The translations under genes and the position numbers were made by a program. Below, one piece after another: positions 20,341-30,256 of a DNA stretch of 64,000 nucleotides. The notes beneath the pieces are model-generated. The model saw only the letters and a list, made by a program, of their open reading frames with translations. It was not told where the DNA came from and made no database searches. The stretch comes from Thermoanaerobaculales bacterium (GTDB lineage Bacteria; Acidobacteriota; Thermoanaerobaculia; Thermoanaerobaculales; Sulfomarinibacteraceae), in NCBI GenBank assembly GCA_035358815.1, contig DAOPQC010000002.1, positions 53,550 to 117,549 on the forward strand, given 5' to 3'. Position 1 is the first letter of the stretch. Each line of letters starts with the position of its first letter.

Positions 20341-22269
20341 TCACGAGCGCTCGTCGGCGTCAACGTCGACGTACTCGGCGTCGATGACCTCGTCGTCTCC
20401 CTTCGAGGCTTGGCCCGCTGCGTCGCCGGCGCCGCCGCCCGGGGCCGGCCCGGCGCCGCCGCTGCCGGCCGAGCTGGCCTTGTACAGGGCCGCGGCGACC
20501 TGGTGGCTGGCCTGGGTGAGCTTCTCGTACGCGCGCTCCATCCGATCCGCGGCGCCCTCCTCGAGGGCCTTCTTCGCGTCCTCGAGCGCCCGCTCGGCCT
20601 CGGAAAGGTCGGTCCCGGCGAGCTTCTCACGGTTCTCGTTCACCAGCTTGCCGGTCGAGTAGATCAGCCCGTCGAGCTTGTTGCGGGTTTCGATCTCGCC
20701 TCTCTTCTTCGAGTCGTCGGCCGCGTGCGCCTGGGCCTCGTTCACCATCTTGTCGATCTCGCTGTCCGAGAGCCCCGAGGAGCTGGTGATCTGGATGTTC
20801 TGCTCATGGCCGGTGCCCCGGTCCTTGGCCGCCACGTGCAGGATGCCGTTGGCGTCGATGTCGAAGGTCACCTCGATCTGCGGGATGCCGCGCGGCGCCG
20901 GCGGGATGCCCACCAGGTGGAAGCGCCCCAGGGTCCGGTTGTCGCCGGCCATCGAGCGCTCGCCCTGGAGCACGTGGATCTCGACCTGGTTCTGGTTGTC
21001 ATCCGCCGTCGAGTACACCTTGCTCTTGCGGGTCGGGATGGTGGTGTTGCGCGGGATCACCACGTCGGTCACGCCGCCCAGCGTCTCGACGCCGAGCGAC
21101 AGCGGCGTGACGTCGAGCAGCAGCATGTCCTTGACCTCGCCGGCCAGGACCCCGGCCTGCACCGCGGCGCCGATCGCCACCACCTCGTCCGGGTTGACGC
21201 CCTTGTGCGGGTCCTTGCCGAAGAAGTCGGCGACCAGCTTGACGACCATCGGGATTCTCGTCGAGCCGCCGACCAGGACCACCTCGTCGACGTCCTTCGC
21301 CGCGAGCCCGGCGTCCTTCAGGGCCTGCCGGCACGGCTCGAGGGTCCGCTCGACGAGCGGGGCGATCATCTGCTCGAACTTGGAGCGGGTCAGGCGGATG
21401 TTCAGGTGCTTGGGCCCCGATGCGTCGGCGGTGATGAACGGCAGGTTGATGTCGGTCTCCATGACCGAGGACAGCTCCATCTTGGCCTTCTCCGACGCCT
21501 CCTTGAGCCGCTGCAGGGACATCCGGTCCTTTGCCAGGTCGACGCCCTGGTCCTTCCTGAACTCGTCGACCAGCCACTCGATGATCAGCTGGTCGATGTC
21601 GTCGCCGCCGAGGTGGGTGTCGCCGTTGGTCGACTTGACCTCGACGACCCCGGCCCCGACCTCGAGGATCGAGATGTCGAAGGTGCCGCCGCCGAAGTCG
21701 AACACGGCAATCGTCTCGTCGGCCTTCTTGTCGAGCCCGTAGGCGAGCGCCGCTGCCGTCGGCTCGTTGACCAGCCGGAGGACCTCGAGGCCGGCGATCT
21801 GCCCGGCATCCTTGGTGGCCTGGCGCTGGGCGTCGTTGAAGTAGGCCGGCACCGTGATCACGGCCTTCTCGATCTTGCCTCCCACGTAGTCCTCGGCGGC
21901 GGCCTTGAGCTTCTGCAGGACCATCGCCGAGATCTCGGGCGGCGAGTAGACCCGTCCCATGATCTGGATCCTGGCGGTGTCGTTCTCCCCTTTCACCACC
22001 CGGAAGGGAACGGTCTTGATCTCCGAGACCACCTCGTCGAAGCGGCGGCCCATGAAGCGCTTGGCCGAGAAAACCGTGTTCTCCGGGTTCGTCACCGCCT
22101 GGCGCTTGGCGACCTGGCCCACCAGGCGCTCCCCGCTCGGTGTGAAGGCAACCACCGATGCGGTCGTGCGGTTCCCTTCCTGGTTCGGAATGACGGTGGG
22201 CTTGCCACCCTCCATGACGGCGACCACCGAGTTGGTGGTTCCGAGGTCGATGCCAATGACTCGTGACAT
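20341..22269 (-). CDS. dnaK: Chaperone DnaK (Hsp70)
   Basis: A full-length 642-residue Hsp70. The nucleotide-binding domain begins MSRVIGIDLGTTNSVVA, with the phosphate-1 and phosphate-2 motifs (FDFGGGTFDISIL, VLVGGSTRIPMV) and the bacterial loop NQEGNRTTASVV. The interdomain linker is DMLLLDVTPLSLG. The substrate-binding domain and lid follow, then a Gly/Pro/Ala-rich tail ending DAEYVDVDADERS, a typical EVxDxD-like terminus. It folds client proteins with DnaJ and GrpE, neither of which is in this window. The start ATG 22267-22269 is preceded by GAGGAGGG. The promoter and HspR-type operator lie just upstream, at 22305-22334. It heads a dnaK-hspR-sigma cluster. Confidence 0.98.
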   Translation of the reverse strand: MSRVIGIDLGTTNSVVAVMEGGKPTVIPNQEGNRTTASVVAFTPSGERLVGQVAKRQAVTNPENTVFSAKRFMGRRFDEVVSEIKTVPFRVVKGENDTARIQIMGRVYSPPEISAMVLQKLKAAAEDYVGGKIEKAVITVPAYFNDAQRQATKDAGQIAGLEVLRLVNEPTAAALAYGLDKKADETIAVFDFGGGTFDISILEVGAGVVEVKSTNGDTHLGGDDIDQLIIEWLVDEFRKDQGVDLAKDRMSLQRLKEASEKAKMELSSVMETDINLPFITADASGPKHLNIRLTRSKFEQMIAPLVERTLEPCRQALKDAGLAAKDVDEVVLVGGSTRIPMVVKLVADFFGKDPHKGVNPDEVVAIGAAVQAGVLAGEVKDMLLLDVTPLSLGVETLGGVTDVVIPRNTTIPTRKSKVYSTADDNQNQVEIHVLQGERSMAGDNRTLGRFHLVGIPPAPRGIPQIEVTFDIDANGILHVAAKDRGTGHEQNIQITSSSGLSDSEIDKMVNEAQAHAADDSKKRGEIETRNKLDGLIYSTGKLVNENREKLAGTDLSEAERALEDAKKALEEGAADRMERAYEKLTQASHQVAAALYKASSAGSGGAGPAPGGGAGDAAGQASKGDDEVIDAEYVDVDADERS

Positions 22270-22304
22270 GATTGCGCCCTCCTCAAGTCTCGTCGCCGAA
22301 GCGA

Positions 22305-22333
22305 AGTATGAAACCTGAGTGGCTATTTGTCAA
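22305..22333 (-). promoter_or_regulatory. dnaK sigma70-type promoter
   Basis: On the minus strand TTGACA (22328-22333) and CATACT (22305-22310) are separated by exactly 17 bp, about 36 bp upstream of the dnaK ATG. The consensus -35 makes this the strongest promoter seen in the window. It overlaps the HAIR-like operator. Confidence 0.7.
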
Positions 22334-22334
22334 G
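22314..22334. promoter_or_regulatory. HAIR-like HspR operator in dnaK promoter
   Basis: CCTGAGT-N7-TGTCAAG matches 11 of 14 positions of the HAIR consensus CTTGAGT-N7-ACTCAAG. It covers the -35 and most of the spacer of the dnaK promoter, as expected for a repressor site. hspR itself is downstream in the same cluster. Confidence 0.6.
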
Positions 22335-22336
22335 TC

Positions 22337-23626
22337 TTATTCGAGCAGCCGAACCCCTGGCCGGGTTTGCGAGCCACCGACCGCCTCGTCAGGCTCCATG
22401 GCCAGGTTCCGGCTGATCGTGAGGGCCGGCGCCGGCTCGCCCTTCGCGTCGGTGCCGCTGGCCACCAGCCGGCCTTCGCGCGTGGACAGGCGGTACGGAC
22501 GGCGCCAGGGGTCGCTGACGTCGCTCAGGTAGCCGGCGTCGAGCAGGTCGGCGGCGCTCTCCGGATAGAGGCCCTCGAGCGCGTAGAAGGTTTCGGCCGT
22601 CCGTGCGAGCCGGACCAGCCGCAGCCACGAGACGCCCTGCTGGACGATGCCGTTCCACACCTCAGGCCGGAAGCGGACGATCGGGTTGGCGGCGTTGAAC
22701 GGGATCATCGCGACCGAGAACGCCAGCACCGCCGCGAGCGGGATCGCCAGCCAGGGGATGGGGGCCGAGCGCCGCAGCTCGGGCGTCGCCGCGGCGTCCC
22801 GGCTGACCTGCCGGGCGATCTCCTCCGGGCTGGCCTGCCGCACGATCCGGCGATCGACCAGGTCAGCGAGCGCCTTGCACGTCTCGAACTCGATGAGCGG
22901 GCTGCGCAGGATCAGCTCCTCGACCGTATCGCGGCCGTTGACCAGGTCGTAGACCAGCATCTGGTCGCGGGTCAGCCGGTCGCCGGGCGGTTCGGGCCGC
23001 GGTGCCTCCTCGGGCGAGTCCGCGAAGCTGAACCTGAGCTCGTCAATGTCGCGCTCCTCGGCTTCAATGACCTCGAACTGGCGTGCCGGATCCACTTTCA
23101 TCAGGATGGCCGAGCGGTCCGGGATCCGCTGGTCGATGAACGGCCACTCGTCGGTCATCCTGGCGCCTTCCATGATGATGGAGTCGGCGGCCATCGGCAC
23201 CATCAGATCGCGGTCGTAGTCGACGCTCTTCTCCTGCGAGAAGTGGTACTCGCCGTCCGACCAGCGGAAGACGCGGTAGACGACCTGCAGGATCTGCTGC
23301 CCGAGCGCGATCCGGATCGAGTCCGGCGACACCACCCGGGAGTCGATCAGGATCCTGCCCAGGCGCTGGAGGGTCTCTTCCTGGCGCCGCAGCGCCATCT
23401 CGAGCCCATCCTCGGTCAGCTCGCCGCGCTTGAGCAGGATGAGGCCGATCCGGTCCTCCGGATGCTGGTTGAGCGACGAGGAGCCCACGATGCAGCCATC
23501 GACGAATGAGATGGTGACCAGCTTCTCCTCGTGCTTGAGCGTCAGCACGCCGGTCTTCCGCTGCAGGGAGATCAGCTGGAGGATGTCGGCGAACGAGAAG
23601 TCGCGCAGGGTCCCCTCGAGGGCCAT
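22337..23626 (-). CDS. DUF4388 protein with C-terminal pseudopilin-like domain
   Basis: A 429-residue protein with an N-terminal DUF4388 domain at about 1-150 (ALEGTLRDFSFADILQLI...GVLTL), a fold found in gliding, motility and signalling proteins of deltaproteobacteria and relatives. A helical middle part lies at about 215-270, a single membrane helix at about 289-308 (PWLAIPLAAVLAFSVAMIPF), and a C-terminal part at about 340-400. That part (FYALEGLYPESAADLL...SDPWRRPYRL...GTDAKGE) resembles the calcium-loop region of type II secretion pseudopilin GspG (DPWGxPY...SxGxDGK). This puts a cytoplasmic DUF4388 on a periplasmic pseudopilin-like module. ATG 23624-23626 follows GGGGAGGTGAG. It is last in a three-gene operon; one base separates it from the upstream stop. 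Confidence 0.87.
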   Translation of the reverse strand: MALEGTLRDFSFADILQLISLQRKTGVLTLKHEEKLVTISFVDGCIVGSSSLNQHPEDRIGLILLKRGELTEDGLEMALRRQEETLQRLGRILIDSRVVSPDSIRIALGQQILQVVYRVFRWSDGEYHFSQEKSVDYDRDLMVPMAADSIIMEGARMTDEWPFIDQRIPDRSAILMKVDPARQFEVIEAEERDIDELRFSFADSPEEAPRPEPPGDRLTRDQMLVYDLVNGRDTVEELILRSPLIEFETCKALADLVDRRIVRQASPEEIARQVSRDAAATPELRRSAPIPWLAIPLAAVLAFSVAMIPFNAANPIVRFRPEVWNGIVQQGVSWLRLVRLARTAETFYALEGLYPESAADLLDAGYLSDVSDPWRRPYRLSTREGRLVASGTDAKGEPAPALTISRNLAMEPDEAVGGSQTRPGVRLLE

Positions 23627-23627
23627 C

Positions 23628-25442
23628 TCACCTCCCCTGCCACGCGCCGATGATGCTGCGCAGCCACAGCGCGAGGAACCCTGCCCCGAGGGCGACCTGC
23701 ACCGGAACCACGGCCGCGAAGGGATCCACGCTCGGCAGCACCCGCGGCGCCCACGCCAGCGCTCCCAGCAGGCAGAGCCATGCCAGGGCGCCGGTCGCCA
23801 GGCCCAGCCACGGTCGCCCGTCCGCCAGGTCATGGCTGCCCGGAAGCAGCACTCCCGCGGCCCGCCGCGCCACCGTCGCCACCGTGTCCCAGCGCCGGAC
23901 CCGCGCCTGCTTCGCCAGCTGCTGATCGACGGCGACCAGGTCGCGCTTGAGGAACACCGAGATGCACTGGCTGCACAGAGTTTCGTTGTCGGACGCGGTC
24001 TTGCACTTCTCGCAGAAGGTCCTGCCGCACTTGCTGCAGCGCTGCGCGGTCCACATCCGCCCGCTGCGCGCCAGCAGCACGACGACGCCGAGGGCACCGC
24101 ACAGCCAGAACACCAGCGACGTCGGCGAGAACAGAGACTGTACGAAGCGGTCCCTCGCCGACGCCATCCGGGTTGCCACGCTGGATCGGGCGGCGACGCT
24201 CGCCATGACCGCCTCGACGTCTTCCCGGCCCAGCCGCGGGTATCGGATCCGCGCATCCCGCCCCGGGATGCCGAGCTCCTGCCAGTCCGCGCCGGCGATC
24301 TCCTTCGCCGTGGTGCGGGCAGCGTCCCCGTCCTTGAACCGCCGCGCCTGGTCGTACGCGAACGACAGATTGCGGTGGGCAAGCGCCTCCCGGGGATCGC
24401 TCCGGATCGCGTCGTTGTACATCTGGATCGCGAGCTGCACGTCGCCGTCCTCGAGCGCCAGGTTGCCGAGGAACACGCGCGGCATCGGATTGCCCGCGTC
24501 GGCCAGGACTGCCCGCTGGAACTCGATTCGCGCCTGGTCGAAATCGCCGTGCATGCGGTGCAGCTCGCCGAGCAGGACGCGGAAGGAGGCGTTGTCGCCG
24601 AGCCCGCCGTCGAGATCGCCGAGCTCGTGGAGCGTGGGGAAGTCGATCCGACGCTCGTCGAGCATGCTCGCCACTCTCGTCTCCAGCACCGGCCACCGCA
24701 GCGTCGCCTGCTGCCAGGCCGCGAGCAACGGCACCACAACGGCGAGCAGAGCACAGCTGACCACCGCCGCCACTCGCTGGCGGGCGGTGGCCATGTAGGC
24801 CCAGCCGAGCGCGAACAGGTACATCAGCAGCCAGGTCGGCCCGAGCCCGCCGAACAGCGGCAGCACGAGGACGGCGAGCGCCAGCACGGTCGCGTTCGCC
24901 GGCCGGGGGGCGAGTCGCGCGAGCTCAACGGCGTCGTGCGCGACGCGCGGCAGGAACGTCACCGTCTGCACGAGCACGGCCAGGAGGATCGCCCAACCCA
25001 GCGACAGCAGCACCCATCCCCCCGCCGCGGCACCGAGCATCGCGCGTGTCGGCTCGAACGCGAACAGCGCCCACCAGCCGCCGATGTACGAGCGCGCGGC
25101 GCCGACGACGCTACCGCGCTTCCACTGCCACCGTGCGACCAGGAAGTGGCTGGACGGCAGCTCGGGGTCGAGCTCGCGGGCCGCCCGGACTGCGACCGCA
25201 CCGAGGGCGTCCGGGTGGCGGCTCGCCCAGGTGACCAGGGCCTCGGCGTAGGGCGTGAGCCGCAGCGCCTGGCAGTCGGCCGCCCGCGCCTGCAGCTGCC
25301 GCACGCGCTCGGTGAACTCCTCGCGGTCGGATGCGGCCAGGGCGCGCTGCACCTTGAGCCAGTCGTCGGCGAGGGCCGACGCCGAGTGCCCCCAGGCCGG
25401 CACCAGCATGACAGCCAGCGCGCACAGCAGCCGGCGGATCAT
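23628..25442 (-). CDS. Multi-pass membrane protein with TPR repeats and zinc ribbon
   Basis: A 604-residue protein with a cleavable-looking signal peptide (MIRRLLCALAVMLVPAWGHS). Periplasmic helical repeats follow at about 28-110, then a block of membrane helices at about 135-245. TPR-like repeats (GELHRMHGDFDQARIEFQRA, LALEDGDVQLAIQMYNDAI) lie at about 290-370. Another helix is at about 440-460. A cytoplasmic zinc ribbon follows with Cys pairs at 469/472, 477/480 and 490/493 (CSKCGRTFCEKCKT...CSQC), then C-terminal helices. I know no named function. It is flanked in the operon by DUF1844 (ATGA overlap at 25439-25442) and DUF4388 genes, suggesting an envelope assembly or sensing complex (inference). 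Confidence 0.82.
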   Translation of the reverse strand: MIRRLLCALAVMLVPAWGHSASALADDWLKVQRALAASDREEFTERVRQLQARAADCQALRLTPYAEALVTWASRHPDALGAVAVRAARELDPELPSSHFLVARWQWKRGSVVGAARSYIGGWWALFAFEPTRAMLGAAAGGWVLLSLGWAILLAVLVQTVTFLPRVAHDAVELARLAPRPANATVLALAVLVLPLFGGLGPTWLLMYLFALGWAYMATARQRVAAVVSCALLAVVVPLLAAWQQATLRWPVLETRVASMLDERRIDFPTLHELGDLDGGLGDNASFRVLLGELHRMHGDFDQARIEFQRAVLADAGNPMPRVFLGNLALEDGDVQLAIQMYNDAIRSDPREALAHRNLSFAYDQARRFKDGDAARTTAKEIAGADWQELGIPGRDARIRYPRLGREDVEAVMASVAARSSVATRMASARDRFVQSLFSPTSLVFWLCGALGVVVLLARSGRMWTAQRCSKCGRTFCEKCKTASDNETLCSQCISVFLKRDLVAVDQQLAKQARVRRWDTVATVARRAAGVLLPGSHDLADGRPWLGLATGALAWLCLLGALAWAPRVLPSVDPFAAVVPVQVALGAGFLALWLRSIIGAWQGR

Positions 25443-25834
25443 CGACCGCCCTGCACGAACAGGCTCCGCAGGTGGAACAGCAAGTTGGACAGGATCTGCG
25501 ACTCCTGGGGGGAGAGGTTGCCCCGGGTCTTGACCTCCAGCGCGCCGAGGCAGTCGATGAGCATCCGCGCCTGATCGGGATGGGGCGGCAGTCCCTCCGC
25601 CCCGGTCAGCATCAGCTCCGCCTGGCCGCCGATCATCTGGAGCAGGTCGATGAACTCAGGCGATGTCGTCGGCGCAGGGGCGGAGGTCGCAGCCGGCGGC
25701 GGCGGCTCGGCGGCGCCGCGTGCCGGCAGCGGCTGTGCGCTCGCTGGACGGTCGGGGCGCGGGTCGCCATCGTCCGTGAACCAGCGCCGGTCGACGACCT
25801 TGATCCTGGAGGACGACCCGTCCGAGTCGCTCAC
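25439..25834 (-). CDS. DUF1844 domain protein
   Basis: A 131-residue cytoplasmic protein. A Pro/Ala-rich disordered N-terminal half, up to about residue 58, precedes a helical DUF1844 domain (FIDLLQMIGGQAELMLTGAEG...GNLSPQESQILSNLLFHLR), a small family of unknown function common in Acidobacteriota and deltaproteobacteria. The start is GTG 25832-25834, preceded by GGAGGTGG; the long open frame further upstream has no protein-like composition. The stop overlaps the next gene by four bases (ATGA). It is the first gene of the operon continuing to 22337. The 167 bp upstream show no gene. Confidence 0.82.
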   Translation of the reverse strand: MSDSDGSSSRIKVVDRRWFTDDGDPRPDRPASAQPLPARGAAEPPPPAATSAPAPTTSPEFIDLLQMIGGQAELMLTGAEGLPPHPDQARMLIDCLGALEVKTRGNLSPQESQILSNLLFHLRSLFVQGGR

Positions 25835-26001
25835 CCACCCACCTCCGGCTGTGGCATCTCCCCACCCAATTCTACGAACCAAGGGCGTGGCGATCAAGGA
25901 ACTCCTCGGGCGCACCCGCCGCCAGCCGCGCTGGCGCGCGCCACCGGCAGCAGCCGCCACCTCCCCGCGCGAGCCGGCCGGCCGTCTCGCGGACCGTCGC
26001 C

Positions 26002-26784
26002 TCACTGCCGCCGGAAGCTGGGCTTGCGCTTCTCGAGGAACGCGGAGGTGCCCTCTTTCATCTCGGCGCTGCCGGCGCCGACGCCAAACAGGGTGGCCTC
26101 CAGGAGGCATCCGTCGTCGAACGACATGTCGAGGCCGTGGAGCGCGGCTTCGAGGCAGTGCGCGACCGCCGTCGGGCCGTTGCCGAGGACCTTGGCAAGC
26201 AGCTCGTTGACGGTCTGGGTCAGGGCGACCGGCTCGCACACCCGGTTGACCAGGCCGATCCGCTCGGCCTCTTCCGCGGTCACGTTGCGCCCGGTCGTCA
26301 GCAGCTCGATGGCACGGCCGCGGCCGACCAGCCGGGGCAGGCGCTGCGTTCCCGCGAAGCCCGGGATCAGCCCGAGCTTGACCTCCGGCTGCCCGAACAC
26401 CGCGTTCGAGGCGGCGACCCGAAGGTGGCAGGCCATCGCCAGCTCACACCCGCCGCCGAGCGCATAGCCGTTGACCGCGGCGACCACCGGCTTGCCGAGG
26501 CGCTCGATGCTCGCGAACACGGCTTGCCCGCGCAGCGCGTACTGCTTCGCCTCGACCGGACCGAGCGAGTGGAGCTCGGCGATGTCCGCGCCGGCCACGA
26601 ACGCCTTGTCCCCCGCCCCGGTGATCACCACCGCGACTACGGCGTCGTCGCCGGCAGCTTCCTCGATCGCGCGGCCGAGCTCGGCGACCGTCGCCATCGA
26701 CAGCGCGTTCAGCTTGTCCGGACGATTGACGGTGATCCACCGGACACCATCGGTGGTCGTGACCTTGAGAGTCTCGAATGTCAT
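26002..26784 (-). CDS. Enoyl-CoA hydratase/isomerase family protein (crotonase)
   Basis: A 260-residue crotonase-fold enzyme, most likely a short-chain enoyl-CoA hydratase that hydrates trans-2-enoyl-CoA. The CoA-binding region (NRPDKLNALS) is near residue 20. The oxyanion-hole segment AFVAGADIAEL and the GGGCELAMACHLR and GQPEVKLGLIPGFAGTQRL segments carry both catalytic glutamates. Length is that of single-domain FadB/PaaF/Crt proteins. It is monocistronic and close to the fadN-thiolase operon, so a beta-oxidation or butyrate-type role fits. The exact substrate cannot be given. Confidence 0.93.
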   Translation of the reverse strand: MTFETLKVTTTDGVRWITVNRPDKLNALSMATVAELGRAIEEAAGDDAVVAVVITGAGDKAFVAGADIAELHSLGPVEAKQYALRGQAVFASIERLGKPVVAAVNGYALGGGCELAMACHLRVAASNAVFGQPEVKLGLIPGFAGTQRLPRLVGRGRAIELLTTGRNVTAEEAERIGLVNRVCEPVALTQTVNELLAKVLGNGPTAVAHCLEAALHGLDMSFDDGCLLEATLFGVGAGSAEMKEGTSAFLEKRKPSFRRQ

Positions 26785-26829
26785 GGCTCAAGCCTCCTTG
26801 GCGCGCCGCAGCCACAGTGTACGCGCCCC

Positions 26830-26923
26830 CGCCCGCCCAGCGGACAGGATCTGGGGAATGGGATCTGGGGGATAGGGCCCCGCCCGCTCGTTCCCGTTCC
26901 CGTCCCCGTTCCCGTTCCCGAAC
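26830..26923. repeat. GGGGATAGGG module plus CCCGTT hexamer tract
   Basis: Same family as 5056-5146, 33927-34032 and 41139-41345. The left part reads CCCAGCGGACAGGATCTGGG and continues to GGGGGATAGGGCCCC. The right part, 26893-26922, is CCCGTT/CCCGTC hexamers (G-quadruplex pattern on the minus strand). The left part is nearly the same as the end of dinB at 41139-41170. It lies between the crotonase start and the chalcone-isomerase-like stop. Confidence 0.8.
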
Positions 26924-27000
26924 GACCGACGAGGCACGACGACGCAGGGGCCGGCAGGCTGCTCCGATGCGCCTCGGCGCTGAGCCCCGGCGACCTGCGG

Positions 27001-27561
27001 CTACTTCCCGAGCAGCCCGGCCTTGAGGTCCGCCGAGGGCGGATGATCGCCGAGCCAGACCTTGAGCAGGGCATCGCCGAAGTCGTCACCGGCGATCGTC
27101 CCCTTGTCCTCGCCGTTCAGCGCCGCGGTCGTGCCGGTGCCAGGTGACACCGTCAGCACGATCTCGTCCCCGTCCTTCATGTCCCCGAAGAAGCCGATGA
27201 AGGTCGCGACCCGCTCCGCCAGGGCCGGGTAGCTGTCCGGGGAGTTGGCCTTGAACCCCTCGAGCCATGCCTCGTCCATCTTGCCCTTGGTCGCCATGTT
27301 GGTCAGGAAGTGCATGACCACGCGCTTGGTCGAGCTCGATCCGACGATTGCCGCCTCCTCCGCCGCCGCCTGCTCCAGGTAGAGCCCTGCCACGTAGACC
27401 TTGATCACCATCTTCTTGCGGACGCCCATCCCGTTGAGCTCGAGCGTCTTGCCTGCCACTGTCACCTGGTCCGGCAGGGTCACGCCGGCGAGCTCGCCCG
27501 CCCCCACCACCGCCGGCAGGCCGAGCAGCAGCCCCAGGCCGAGTGCCATCCAACGCCGCAT
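27001..27561 (-). CDS. Secreted chalcone isomerase-like protein
   Basis: A 186-residue protein with a signal peptide (MRRWMALGLGLLLGLPAVVGAG) and a bacterial chalcone-isomerase-fold domain. Family features are VTLPDQVTVAGKTLELNGMG, KKMVIKVYVAGLYL and the closing FGDALLKVWLGDHPPSADLK. Bacterial members of this fold are usually not flavonoid enzymes; fatty-acid or lipid binding in the periplasm is the current idea, which would suit the neighbouring fatty-acid degradation genes. The start ATG 27559-27561 has an almost perfect ribosome-binding site, GGAGGTGATC. It is single and divergent from fadN across a regulatory region. Confidence 0.9.
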   Translation of the reverse strand: MRRWMALGLGLLLGLPAVVGAGELAGVTLPDQVTVAGKTLELNGMGVRKKMVIKVYVAGLYLEQAAAEEAAIVGSSSTKRVVMHFLTNMATKGKMDEAWLEGFKANSPDSYPALAERVATFIGFFGDMKDGDEIVLTVSPGTGTTAALNGEDKGTIAGDDFGDALLKVWLGDHPPSADLKAGLLGK

Positions 27562-27679
27562 GGATCACCTCCGTCGTGTGCCGAGTTCTGACGCGGCATT
27601 GTACCCCAGGCCGCTTCGGGTGCGCCGCAGCGGCCCCCGCACCGGCTGCGCCGCCGGTGGTCCGGCCGGTGCGCGGGCC

Positions 27680-27708
27680 TTGCCATCCGGAGCCGGCTGC
27701 GAGAGAAT
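27680..27708 (+). promoter_or_regulatory. Likely fadN promoter
   Basis: TTGCCA (27680-27685) and GAGAAT (27703-27708) have 17-bp spacing. The FadR-type palindrome begins at the end of the -10, so repressor binding would block initiation. Confidence 0.45.
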
Positions 27709-27725
27709 GAATGAGTGTTCATTCA
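27708..27725. promoter_or_regulatory. FadR (TetR-type) operator upstream of fadN
   Basis: TGAATGA-GTGT-TCATTCA is a perfect 7-bp inverted repeat with a four-base spacer. Both arms are identical to the Bacillus subtilis FadR (YsiA) box TGAATGA-N4-TCATTCA. It sits 82 bp before fadN, a gene that FadR controls in Bacillus. No fadR gene is visible in this window. Confidence 0.75.
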
Positions 27726-27806
27726 CCATCTGCGACAGCCCCGGGCGGGTGGCACGAGCCTGTCCCGCGGCCGGGGTCGTGCCGGAAGACCAATGGAGGT
27801 GGAGTG

Positions 27807-30233
<2,427 letters not shown>

Positions 30234-30256
30234 GCGTGCGAGGAAAGGAGTCTACG

